64,000 nt of DNA from Segatella oris (GTDB lineage Bacteria > Bacteroidota > Bacteroidia > Bacteroidales > Bacteroidaceae), in NCBI RefSeq assembly GCF_900637655.1, contig NZ_LR134384.1, forward strand, positions 1,302,001 to 1,366,000. Direction: 5' to 3'. A program made the position numbers and the translations under genes. Each line of letters opens with the position of its first letter. Within the stretch, counting starts at the first letter, position 1. Below, piece by piece: positions 55,322 through 63,871 of this stretch. The notes under the pieces are model-generated. The model saw only the letters and a list, made by a program, of their open reading frames with translations, was not told the origin of the DNA and made no database searches.

Positions 55322-56304
55322 ATGGCAAGAAAAATTAGTTTAGCCCTCTATCAATTATCGATAAACAGAAAGGGAAACAGGGATGACCGAATAGTGCTTT
55401 CGGACTTTATGAATGGATTTGATATTATTGATATTGCTAATGAATTATTTAATACCTTAAGGTATAACTCAGTAAATGAAGATGTTGCTCAAAATCGAGA
55501 TGAAGAAAAATTCTTTCGAATTATGAAAAGAGATGGGAGGGATTTGCTATTTACTGACGGAAGGTATATCTCTGGAATTATTGAAACAGGTGATTGCGGA
55601 ACAGAAGAAAATATGGTTAATGTTTTAACAGGAGAAGCAACACATACCAAAAGTGTAAATGAAGCTCTTCTTATTCCTTTCTATTTCCTTTTTATGTTCC
55701 TGAAGATTCTAAAGTTGCTTTTTTGCTTTTAGAAAGAATTGGGAATCTAGGTATCTATAGCTTATTGGAAAGTAAACTGAGAGGATATTTAGCCCCCCGA
55801 ATTATTGAAGATGATGAAAACAATTTTGTTTTAAAAATCAATCCATTAGTTTTACAAAGACTCATAAATCAACATCTTGGTTTTATAGGAGGAGGGGCAA
55901 AGAAGATAACTTTCGAACAGGTGCACAAGGAAGATCTCAAAGTTTCGCGCATGACAAACGATGAAATATCTAATGATGAGGTGGGAAATACAGAAATTGT
56001 TTATACTGCTAAAAGAAATAATTCCTTTAATATCAGAAGTCTTCTTAATAGAATACAGTATGTTGATTCATCTAATGTTTTTAGCATTGAAGGTGTGCAA
56101 TATGGAGATGTTAAATTTGAAGTAATAATTGAAGGGCAAGCAAGGCAGTTATCAGTAAAAGACATAGAAAAACTTGGAACTTTTATGGATATAACAGACA
56201 ATATTGAGCTTGCTCCAAACAATTATCCTACTTATGAGTCGCTTAATAGGCAAGCACATCTGTTGACAACATTTATTATAAGGGAAATACAGGAGGATAA
56301 TTAG
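55322..56304 (+). pseudogene. Unknown cassette protein with putAbiC, one frameshift
   Basis: Two frames (55322-55732 and an open frame through 55723-56304) read as one protein of about 327 residues if one T is added to the five-T run at 55689-55693: ...IPFYFLF then YVPEDSKVAFLLLERIGNLG. The un-shifted end (MFLKILKLLFCF) is not protein-like. No family recognised; N terminus ARKISLALYQLSINRKGN, middle INPLVLQRLINQHLGFIGGG, no signal or membrane span. It ends with TAG one base before the next ATG. Mutation, sequencing error or recoding cannot be told apart here. Confidence 0.7.
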
Positions 56305-56305
56305 A

Positions 56306-57205
56306 ATGAAGAAAAATTTGATGTTTTGGATGGCTATTATTTTTTTAGTTGCAGGCATACTCCTATGTGTATACTTTTTGTATATGGGTATTTCACAAAA
56401 GGTTTTTAGTAATAGTTATGTTGTTGAACAACTAAAGAATAACCTTGGAAGTTTTATTTCAGGTACGATTGGTATACTCTTTACAATAACAGCAACTATC
56501 TTCTTATTCATAACATTCAGAGAACAACGGAAACAGTTTGAATTATCTAAACAGTCTCAAGAGCAATCTCGCTTTGAAACGACATATTTTAATCTCCTAT
56601 TAATGTTAGATGATGTTAGGGATAATGTGAATAAAAACATTGCTCAACACTTTAATACCCCCGACATTACAACGATATGGGACTATTATGGATTAATGAA
56701 AGAATATTACACAATCTATCCGAAAGAAGAGAACAAGGATAATTTTGAAACTATTATGGATAGGCTGTCAAGCAATTCATTGAATACCGAGAAAGATATG
56801 GCTCAAGGTTGTATATTAGATTTTTTTGATTCATTCGTTGGAAAGCATAATTTTAGTATAGGCTATTTTTTTAGATATATTTACAATACGATCAACTTTG
56901 TCGTAACAGAAAGGAATGCAGTTCAAGATAAAACCGAGAATACTGACATTCAACGTTATTTAAATATTTTACAAGCACAATTGTCAGACGAAGAATTAGC
57001 CTTGATTTTTTACGATGCTCTTTCATCCTTTGGAAAAAATAAGCATGGGTATAAGCAATTTCATACTTTATTAAATACATACCAATTTTTGGAAAATATT
57101 AACGAGCACTTTTTGCTACATAGAAATCACCATGTATTTTATCAAAAAACATTTTTCAAATTTTTAAATAGAGATGAGAGGCGTTTAAAAAAGAAATGCC
57201 TCTAA
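56306..57205 (+). CDS. Putative phage abortive infection membrane protein (putAbiC-like)
   Basis: 299 residues. Two membrane spans (LMFWMAIIFLVAGILLCVYFLYMG split, about 5-29; ISGTIGILFTITATIFLFITF, about 50-70 split), then a soluble part beginning REQRKQFELSKQSQEQSRFE, TYFNLLLMLDDVRDNV, with FFRYIYNTINFV and LALIFYDALSSFGKNK. This architecture and the FETTYFNLL motif match the putative abortive infection family (PF16872). It is tightly coupled to the preceding gene (1-bp gap), so both should act together, presumably in phage defence. Low G+C. Confidence 0.8.
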   Translation: MKKNLMFWMAIIFLVAGILLCVYFLYMGISQKVFSNSYVVEQLKNNLGSFISGTIGILFTITATIFLFITFREQRKQFELSKQSQEQSRFETTYFNLLLMLDDVRDNVNKNIAQHFNTPDITTIWDYYGLMKEYYTIYPKEENKDNFETIMDRLSSNSLNTEKDMAQGCILDFFDSFVGKHNFSIGYFFRYIYNTINFVVTERNAVQDKTENTDIQRYLNILQAQLSDEELALIFYDALSSFGKNKHGYKQFHTLLNTYQFLENINEHFLLHRNHHVFYQKTFFKFLNRDERRLKKKCL

Positions 57206-57317
57206 AGAGAGATTTCTTTCATAGATAACTAGTAAAAAAGTAGAGAAATATTTGTCTTTCTGACTTATACTGCTATAAGTAGACACATTTAGAACTAATA
57301 ATAAATGTGTAAAAATT

Positions 57318-57704
57318 ATGAGTAAAAGTATGAAACATTACAGTGAGGAACTCAAATTATCTCTGATTCGTTCCTACTACGAGTCGGGCCAATCGAAAGG
57401 TAAGTTTTGCAGAGAGCATGGTCTGTGTGACACTTCATGGCTAAATTATTGGCTAAAGACCTATGAGAACAGCAAAGAAATGTTACCTTTGCGTTCAGAA
57501 GCAAAATCAGACGGTGATATGACAAATCGAAGCAAAGACAGCTACCGGGAAGAGATTCATGAGTTGAAGAAGCGTGTCAGAGAATTGGAGAAGGCCTTGG
57601 ACTACTCCAAATCGGAGACGTCAGCCCGTGACTTAATGATTGATAAGGCTGAAGAATATTTTGAGATTCCTATAAGAAAAAAATCCGGGGCCAAGCAGCG
57701 TTAG
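57318..57704 (+). CDS. IS3-family transposase OrfA
   Basis: 128 residues. Helix-turn-helix (HYSEELKLSLIRSYYESGQSK split, CREHGLCDTSWLNYWLK) and a leucine-zipper-like coiled coil (EEIHELKKRVRELEKALDYSK split), as in IS3/IS150-group OrfA. At 57677-57683 the message reads A-AAA-AAA in the proper register, the classical -1 slippery site, 21 bases before its stop. Confidence 0.93.
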   Translation: MSKSMKHYSEELKLSLIRSYYESGQSKGKFCREHGLCDTSWLNYWLKTYENSKEMLPLRSEAKSDGDMTNRSKDSYREEIHELKKRVRELEKALDYSKSETSARDLMIDKAEEYFEIPIRKKSGAKQR

Positions 57705-58651
57705 AACCGGTCAACGGGCGAGAGCAGAAAATCTCGGTCGTCTGCAGGCTGTTTGGCCATTGTCGTCAGGCTTTCTACCAGTTACGGACTGACATTATTC
57801 AGAAGGCAGAGCATGAACGCAGGGTCATAGAATCCGTCAGGGAGATCCGTGCAGAAGATGCCGGTATCGGCGGTTATAAGCTATGGCTGATGCTCATAGC
57901 CATGTATGGTCGAGACTATGTTCCCGGCCGTGACAGCTTCTTTGCACTCTTGCGATGCAAGGGGTTGATGCTTCCCAAGCCCAATCCCCGCCATACGACA
58001 AACTCAAATCATCGTTATCACAAATGGAAAAATCTCATCAAGGGCTTTGTGCCCACAGCAGCCAACCGGCTTTGGGTGGCAGATATCACTTACATTCCCA
58101 TAGCAACAGGCGATGTATGCTATCTGTATCTCATCACCGATGCCTATTCTCACAAGGTAGTCGGATGGGCCTTGGCCGACACCCTTCGTACAGCCATAAC
58201 AATTGAAGCGCTGAATATGGCTGTTGAAGAAGCCAAGGCAATGATGAATACGGATACCTTGACAGGACTGATCCATCACTCTGACCGTGGTGTGCAATAC
58301 TGTTGTGATGCATATGTGAAGATACTCCGGGACAATGGCATATCCGTTTCAATGACCGAGGATTATAATCCGACAGACAATGCTGTGGCAGAAAGCATCA
58401 ATGGTAAAATAAAGGTGGAATGCGTTTATCGGACCCGCTTCAACACCTTCGGGCAGGCCCGCGAGGTTATCGCACGATACATCCACTTCTACAACTGTCA
58501 CCGGCCGCACATGAGCATCGGATATAAGGTTCCCCAGGTAGTCCACTTCGAGCAGGGGGCACAGGAAAGAATGTGGAAGAACAAAGTTTATCCTCAAAAG
58601 AACAGGAGGATTGAAAACAATCCACTATCTTTGCGGACAACAGTTCCATAG
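57683..58651 (+). CDS. IS3-family transposase OrfB (via -1 frameshift)
   Basis: The frame is open from the slippery site (57683): IRGQAALEPVNGREQKISVVCRLFGHCRQ and on, although the first standard start is the TTG/ATG region near 57890. DDE core: RLWVADITYIPIA (Asp), GLIHHSDRGVQY (Asp), NAVAESINGKIK (Glu), with YNCHRPHMSIGYK near the end. Together with OrfA it gives an OrfAB transposase of about 440 residues. Intact. Confidence 0.93.
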   Translation: MRGQAALEPVNGREQKISVVCRLFGHCRQAFYQLRTDIIQKAEHERRVIESVREIRAEDAGIGGYKLWLMLIAMYGRDYVPGRDSFFALLRCKGLMLPKPNPRHTTNSNHRYHKWKNLIKGFVPTAANRLWVADITYIPIATGDVCYLYLITDAYSHKVVGWALADTLRTAITIEALNMAVEEAKAMMNTDTLTGLIHHSDRGVQYCCDAYVKILRDNGISVSMTEDYNPTDNAVAESINGKIKVECVYRTRFNTFGQAREVIARYIHFYNCHRPHMSIGYKVPQVVHFEQGAQERMWKNKVYPQKNRRIENNPLSLRTTVP

Positions 58652-59068
58652 CCGAGGGGTGAGCGAACAGGCATAAAACCGAATACCTGTCGAAGGGTAT
58701 AGAAACGCTTACGCCTATGTATTACCATAAAACCGACTACCCGTCAAAGGGTATCCGGTCTGCCTGCTGAGCAAAGCCACAAGCTTTACGGACTCAATGA
58801 AGACCGAGTGTCTGTCATTTCAGCATGATGCTCTGCTTGTGTCTATCATCATAGTATGGATTCGGAACTTGTGTCTAATTATTTAGTAGACCTGAAAAAG
58901 GGTGTCTATTGATTCAGTTAATGTAACAAAAAGGTGTCTAGTGAAATCAGGAAAAGTCATTCGTTTAGAAAATAATATTTTTGCAAAACTAAAAAGCGGT
59001 TCTTTGAAATGGCAAAATAAGGTGGAGTATAGAAGTTCGCTGGTTTCCTTATCGTTACCTCCCTTCAT
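58652..59068. other. Non-coding stretch with hairpin duplication and IS end repeats
   Basis: Two related 29-bp direct repeats (58672-58700 and 58726-58754), each able to fold into a short hairpin (ATACC...GGTAT and TACCC...GGGTA), lie behind OrfB. Three GTGTCTA copies follow (about 58871-58940). No gene supported. Confidence 0.6.
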
Positions 59069-60160
59069 TCATAAGCAATTTAATCTATTGATTATTTGGT
59101 GTTTACAAAATTCTCTATGCCTTGCAAGATGAAAGATTAGGTTCTTCTTGATACCGCAAAGGTCGGCAATTTCCTTGAGATAAGCGTTAATCTTCTGGTT
59201 TGTAAGTACCGGAAGGAGTTTACCGTCCCGATAGGTCTTATGCCCATATTTGGTGATGATACGCTTAGGAATGTCAAGAAGCAGCACATTGGTTTCCACG
59301 CTTGTCTTCTGTCGTTTGGTCATAATCCATTGCTTGTCGTCAAGCGTAACGATGTTGTCCGGCGTAAGGTTGGACACGTCTATATATGCCAGACCTGTAA
59401 AGCAAGAGAAGATGAAAACATCCCTTACCAGTTCCAGGCGGTTGATACCGAAATCCTTGTTGGCAATCTTCATGATTTCCTCGTCAGTGAGGAAGCCACG
59501 GTTTACCGGTTCCAAGTGGAAATGATGATTTATGAACGGGTCGTGGTTCAACGCGCCCATCTTCCTTCCCAGTATGGTGATGGTCTTGAAAGTCTTCATC
59601 GTTTTCGTGGCCGTATTGGGATTCTGCCCAGCGGTTGTACGCAGATAAATGTCAAAGTCATGAATGACGGTGAATGTCAGTTCAGACAGGCGAATGTCAC
59701 AACGCTTGTACTTTTCGTTCAAGAAGGCCGCAAAGTGTTTCTTACACACGTTGTATTTCTGCAACGTTGCCACACTCACCGAGACACCAACCTGTTCCTG
59801 TATGTCCGTATTATGCTTCTCGAAAAGCTGCATGAGTGTGCAGACATTGTCCTGCCTGCCGAGATACTCAGACTTGATGCGTTCCAAGCACAGGTCGTCC
59901 GTCATTTCCAACTTGCGATAGATGGTTTGCAGGTCGTTTTGGATGCTGTCCAACTGCAAGTTCATGCTTAGGGCTTCGGTATTGCGTCCTTTCACCCGTT
60001 CTCGCGTACTGTCCCATTAGTTCTGTTCAACGGCGACCCCGGCTGAGCCTATGCACAACCGTTCGTTGTTAAGGTAAATCCTCAACATCACAGGGGTCTT
60101 GCCCTCCTTGTTTACATAGTTGCTTCTGAGATAGAAGACTGTTCTGAAAATTGATTTCAT
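59069..60160 (-). pseudogene. Broken tyrosine recombinase (conjugative-transposon type)
   Basis: ATG 60160 starts MKSIFRTVFYLRSNYVNKEGKTPVMLRIYLNNERL (split), the arm-binding domain; after VAVEQN there is an in-frame TAA (60017-60019), then WDSTRERVKGRN and the core-binding domain. The catalytic domain reads FSCFTGLAYIDVSNLT, IMTKRQKT, VLTNQKINAYL and HLARH, after which the sequence departs (REFCKHQIINRLNCL) and stops. The second His box and the nucleophile Tyr are therefore missing. FTGLAYID without the usual first Arg is normal for IntDOT-like enzymes. Non-functional in two ways; a relic integrase of the neighbouring element. Confidence 0.88.
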
Positions 60161-60334
60161 ACATTGACTGTTTTTAATTGTAGCTGGATTCATGGGAAAT
60201 TGTTCCACATCGAAAGGAATTTTATCGCCTAAATGGATGGAATGAACTTCCATATATCCCACTGCAAAGTTCTACATAATCATTTGAATAACAGCAACAT
60301 ATAAGTACTCTAAACAATCTCTGTACGTACTCTT

Positions 60335-60763
60335 GGTTACAATTTTTATTCGGCTCATCTTTTTGTAACCAGATTGTAACCGTAGGAGAGTATTTTGGGC
60401 GTTTCGGCACCCTCCTTACGTACTCTGAAAAAACATGTAAGTATAAAACAAAAGTATCGTAACTTATTGAAGCTACGATACTTACTGATTTTGTGAAGTG
60501 TTTTCTGAAGTCTTCTCCAGAGTACTTCCTGCGGAGAGAGAGGAAAATGAATATTCCTCGTATCTCCTTGTATCATAGTTATTTATAAACTTTCTTCTTT
60601 TCTGTGTAGCCAGATTGTAGCCACAACAGAGTATTTTGAGAGTACACGTGGATACTGCTGCTTGAAACACGCTCTTGTGTTTCTTGGGTTCAAAAGTACT
60701 AAAAATATGAACATGCTCCAAATATTTGATAGAAAATGTTTTATAGATTCTTTGGCTACAATT
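60335..60763. repeat. ATTGTARCC site modules and AGAGTAY sites
   Basis: Module 1: GGTTACAAT (60335-60343), TTGTAACC (60363-60370), ATTGTAACC (60373-60381). Module 2: GTGTAGCC (60604-60611), ATTGTAGCC (60614-60622), GGCTACAAT (60755-60763). Within each module all sites have the same A or G at the R position, and the order is mirrored. Each is followed closely by GAGTATTTTG (60388 and 60629). AGAGTAY/its complement occurs at 60305, 60327, 60387, 60420, 60519, 60628 and 60639. Such clustered 8-9 bp sites are typical of integrase arms or initiator iterons (inference). Confidence 0.75.
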
Positions 60764-60765
60764 TT

Positions 60766-60818
60766 CAGTGCAAGGTGCAAGCCTATATATATAGATAGGT
60801 CTTGCACCTTGCACTGAT
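60766..60818. repeat. 17-bp perfect inverted repeat
   Basis: TCAGTGCAAGGTGCAAG (60766-60782) and CTTGCACCTTGCACTGA (60802-60818) are exact complements; the 19 bases between them (CCTAT...ATAGG) can extend the stem. Upstream of the plus-strand gene at 60961. Could be an operator, an origin hairpin or a terminator; no T run follows. Confidence 0.85.
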
Positions 60819-60960
60819 GGTCCCTACCTTATATTTATACCGTTGATTATCAATATGTAAAATGGTATTATACCACCAGAAAATGGTATTTTAATATTCT
60901 ATCTAAAGCCTGTTTCATTAGGAACTTTGCAGCCATAATAATTACAATTATATATATATT

Positions 60961-61458
60961 ATGGCTAATAAAAACAAATTAAAACCCAAAGGGCATCTTT
61001 ATATTAGTAGCCCTACACTTGAGGGTTTAGCTCTTTTATGTGAAAATGCAAAAGAAGCAGCTCATATAAGTGGCATCGAGTATTCAAATTTCCTTAAAGC
61101 TTGCAAGATGGAAAAGGATATAAGATTTAGCACATATCGAAAGTGTGCTGCAGGCTTGGGGAAGGAAGTTCTGGTTATCCATCTTCCTTTGGGAACCATA
61201 GAGTCAATGATTGAGCCCAAGACTCATATGAACGGTTTTTATGAAACTATAGAGCAAGATAAATTGATTAAGGTGCTGATGGCGGTTATGCCGAGTGACG
61301 GAATAAAAATTTTTAACTTCATGGAGGATTTCAAGAAACACCTAACAAGTCACGATAAAGAACATCTAATGAAACCATTTTTGTCTGCTATCATTAATCT
61401 TTGCCAAACCCTACTTAAAGAAGATGGAACACCACGAAACACTCTCCCTAATAAATGA
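60961..61458 (+). CDS. Hypothetical protein of the mobile element
   Basis: 165 residues, no signal or membrane span. SGIEYSNFLKACKMEKDIRFSTYRK may be a helical DNA-binding part; the rest is helical. Not recognised as a family. First gene after the repeat-dense region and overlapping the next gene by 35 bp, which suggests a role in regulation or replication of the element (inference). Confidence 0.7.
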   Translation: MANKNKLKPKGHLYISSPTLEGLALLCENAKEAAHISGIEYSNFLKACKMEKDIRFSTYRKCAAGLGKEVLVIHLPLGTIESMIEPKTHMNGFYETIEQDKLIKVLMAVMPSDGIKIFNFMEDFKKHLTSHDKEHLMKPFLSAIINLCQTLLKEDGTPRNTLPNK

Positions 61459-61816
61459 ACTTCAAACACTTCATGAAGAATTCAGACAGATAGCCTGCTT
61501 TATCAGGGAGCTAAAGCGTGATTATTCCGTTTTGGAGGAAAAGATAGAGTTGAGTTCGGCAGATGTTCTGCACCTGCTTGGAATATCAAAGGCATCACTT
61601 GCAAGATGGAGGGAATCTAATTCTATTCCGTACAGATATGTATCTAGTAATCATGTAGTTTATCCATTTAAAGGACTCTATCTCTCTGTCAAGACGGGTA
61701 GAGCCACTTTCAAGGGCTTTCGTCGTTTAGAGGCTTTGCAGCGTCTAAACGCTTACAAGGAAGGTGTGCTAAAAGGCTATATGGGAGAATCTCAAACCTT
61801 ATTCGAAGAGCTATGA
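61424..61816 (+). CDS. Helix-turn-helix protein (excisionase/MerR-like)
   Basis: 130 residues. N-terminal coiled coil (LINELQTLHEEFRQIACFIREL split), then LSSADVLHLLGISKASLARWRESNSIPYRYVSSNHVVYP (split), the winged-helix pattern of HTH_17 excisionase-like proteins common on Bacteroides mobile elements. Overlaps the preceding gene by 35 bp and the following one by 4 bp (ATGA). Likely controls excision or replication. Confidence 0.8.
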   Translation: MEHHETLSLINELQTLHEEFRQIACFIRELKRDYSVLEEKIELSSADVLHLLGISKASLARWRESNSIPYRYVSSNHVVYPFKGLYLSVKTGRATFKGFRRLEALQRLNAYKEGVLKGYMGESQTLFEEL

Positions 61817-62727
61817 ACATCAAAGAAGAAATATTATTGCGTACCAACAAAGGACTTGAAATATTCTGTTTCTATATGCCTATTGATTTCGTGATTAAGC
61901 GTAATTTCCGTAATCCTTTGTACGACGATAAACGTGCTTCATGCAATATATATCTTGATAGAAAGTCAGACTGCTATCGCATGAAAGACTTTGGAAATGA
62001 TGCTTATTCTGGAGATTGTTTTTGGTTTGCTGCCACAATGATCGGATTGGATGTTAAGAAAGATTTTATTAAGGTACTTGAAACTATTATACGAGACTTG
62101 CAACTAAACATCTACATAGGAAAGCAAGAACGCTTTGAACAACGATCTACGATAATGAAACCTCCTAAACCTCCTATTTCACAACCAGCAGACCAACCAA
62201 AGTTAATGGAAGAGAAGAAGTGGTTTAAACTAATAGAACAATCTTTTGGTATCGAGGAAATGAAATATTGGCAACAATATGGTATTGATTCCAATACCTT
62301 ACAACGTTTTCATGTAAAGTCGCTTGCTCGTTATGAGTCTATCTCTAATCAAGGTAAGCCGTTTACATTAGGGTCGACAAATGAAGAGCCGATGTTTGCT
62401 TACAATATGGGGGAGTTTGTAAAGATTTATCGTCCTAAAAGCAAGCTACGCTTTCTTTATGGTGGCAAGAAAGTGACCGATTATGTCTTTGGCTTCCAAC
62501 AGTTGCCCAGTAAAGGAGATATCATATTCATCACTGGTGGAGAGAAAGATGTACTATCTTTATCTGCCCATGGTTTTAATGCTATTTGTTTCAATAGTGA
62601 GACGGCAGAGATTCCTGAGAATATTATCGAAGGGTTACAGCTTCGTTTTCGACATATTATCATCTTATATGACACTGATGAGACGGGAATAAGAGAAGCC
62701 AAACAACAAACAGATCACTCAATATAA
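61813..62727 (+). CDS. Toprim-domain primase-like protein
   Basis: 304 residues. N-terminal part resembles a primase zinc-ribbon region that has lost most ligands (ASCNIYLDRKSDCYRMKDFG, SGDCFWFA), followed by a Pro-rich linker (KPPKPPISQPADQPK) and a toprim domain: IIFITGGEKDVLSLSAHGFNA (Glu) and IIILYDTDETGIREA (DxD). It probably primes replication of the element. The frame stops at 62727; in the +1 frame the sequence continues without a gap into the helicase gene, so one primase-helicase may have been split. Confidence 0.85.
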   Translation: MNIKEEILLRTNKGLEIFCFYMPIDFVIKRNFRNPLYDDKRASCNIYLDRKSDCYRMKDFGNDAYSGDCFWFAATMIGLDVKKDFIKVLETIIRDLQLNIYIGKQERFEQRSTIMKPPKPPISQPADQPKLMEEKKWFKLIEQSFGIEEMKYWQQYGIDSNTLQRFHVKSLARYESISNQGKPFTLGSTNEEPMFAYNMGEFVKIYRPKSKLRFLYGGKKVTDYVFGFQQLPSKGDIIFITGGEKDVLSLSAHGFNAICFNSETAEIPENIIEGLQLRFRHIIILYDTDETGIREAKQQTDHSI

Positions 62728-62731
62728 GGTT

Positions 62732-63871
62732 TTGAGTCTGACCTTGCCGTTGCAAGGAATTAAGTCGGAGAAAGATATATCTGACTTCTTCGCCTTGGGA
62801 AATAACTCGAAAGACTTGAAAGTCCTCCTTTCTGATATGTTTACCAATATGTATTCGCAGACAATGATGATATTAAAATCTTGTGAAATCGACTACGATA
62901 ATCCACCTGATGCTTCAAAATCAGTTGTGGCAGTCAATGGTGTTCCACTTGGAACACAGGATAATTTGTTTTGCATCACAGGTGGAGAAGGAACAGGTAA
63001 GAGCAACTATATTTCTGGAATCCTTTCAGGCACACTTGGTTCGGAACGATTACAAGCTGAACAGACATTGGGATTAGAGATAACTGCTAACCCAAAAGGA
63101 TTAGCGGTACTCCACTATGATACGGAGCAGTCTGAAGCACAGCTGCACAAGAACTTGGGAAAGACACTTCGTCGGGCAGGAGTAAAGGCAGTGCCAGAGT
63201 TCTACCATTCACTCTACTTGGCATCGCTATCCCGCAAAGACAGGCTAAAAATCATTCGTGAGAGTATGGACTTATTCCATCACAAGCATGGTGGTATCCA
63301 TATTGTGGTAATTGACGGTATTGCTGACTTGATACGCTCTGCCAACGATGAAACGGAAAGTATAGCCATTGTAGATGAACTGTACCGATTGGCAGGCATA
63401 TACAATACCTGTATTGTTTGTGTGCTTCACTTTGTGCCTAATGGCATAAAGTTGCGTGGGCATATTGGTTCGGAACTTCAACGTAAGGCGGCGGGTATTC
63501 TCTCCATAGAAAAGGACGACAATCCTGAATATTCGGTCGTAAAGGCATTGAAAGTCCGTGACGGAAGCCCATTAGATGTTCCAATGATGCTCTTCGGTTG
63601 GGATAAAACTGAAGACATGCACGTCTATCGTGGCGAGAAATCGAAGGAAGATAAGGAAAAGCGCAAGACCGATGAACTCTTGCTTGTCATCAAATCTGCA
63701 TTTCGGACCAAACTAAGGCTTTCATACCAGGAACTTTGTGAGGTGCTGATGTGTGAAATGGAGATCAAAGACCGAACTGCAAAAAAGTACATTGCATATA
63801 TGAAAGAGCAGCGCATATTGACGCAAGATACAAGTGGAAACTATCAAAAAGGAGAACTATGCCATACTTAA
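62732..63871 (+). CDS. RecA-fold helicase/AAA ATPase (RepA-like)
   Basis: About 379 residues from a TTG at 62732. Walker A ITGGEGTGKSNY, Walker B IHIVVIDGIADLI, HYDTEQSEAQ and a Gln/His sensor region (IVCVLHFVPNG) fit hexameric helicases of the RepA/KaiC-like group on mobile elements; the C-terminal ~90 residues (LSYQELCEVLMCEMEIKDRTAKKYIAYM split) look like a winged helix. The N-terminal SLTLPLQGIKSEKDISDFF reads like the end of a toprim domain, pointing to a former fusion with the upstream primase. Overlaps the next gene by 13 bp. Confidence 0.85.
   Translation: MSLTLPLQGIKSEKDISDFFALGNNSKDLKVLLSDMFTNMYSQTMMILKSCEIDYDNPPDASKSVVAVNGVPLGTQDNLFCITGGEGTGKSNYISGILSGTLGSERLQAEQTLGLEITANPKGLAVLHYDTEQSEAQLHKNLGKTLRRAGVKAVPEFYHSLYLASLSRKDRLKIIRESMDLFHHKHGGIHIVVIDGIADLIRSANDETESIAIVDELYRLAGIYNTCIVCVLHFVPNGIKLRGHIGSELQRKAAGILSIEKDDNPEYSVVKALKVRDGSPLDVPMMLFGWDKTEDMHVYRGEKSKEDKEKRKTDELLLVIKSAFRTKLRLSYQELCEVLMCEMEIKDRTAKKYIAYMKEQRILTQDTSGNYQKGELCHT

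Larger units (their letters stand above)
57280..58908. mobile_element. IS3-family insertion sequence
   Basis: Two overlapping transposase frames joined by a slippery heptamer. Candidate left end TAGACAC at 57280-57286; matching GTGTCTA occurs three times to the right, ending about 58877, 58908 and 58940, so the right boundary is uncertain; the AAAAAGGGTGTCTA version (58908) is chosen because a second AAAAAGGTGTCTA follows. Confidence 0.65.
60161..60960. other. Repeat-dense non-coding region beside the integrase
   Basis: 800 bp between the divergent integrase remnant and replication genes, with direct and inverted repeats: ATTGTARCC sites (60335-60381; 60603-60622 and 60755-60763), seven AGAGTAY sites, a 10-bp hairpin (60452-60483) and a 17-bp inverted repeat (60766-60818), plus AAAATGGTATT twice (60859-60895). 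This is where an integrative element would carry integrase arm sites, operators or an origin. No gene supported. Confidence 0.75.

Noticed and set aside
55681..55735. Programmed frameshift in the abortive-infection cassette
   Set aside because: The sequence C-CTT-TTT-A does not allow good re-pairing of the P-site tRNA and I saw no supporting stem-loop; a lost T is more likely.
58902..59132. 76-codon plus-strand frame between IS3 and integrase
   Set aside because: Starts inside the IS-end repeats and runs antisense into the integrase remnant; no domain.
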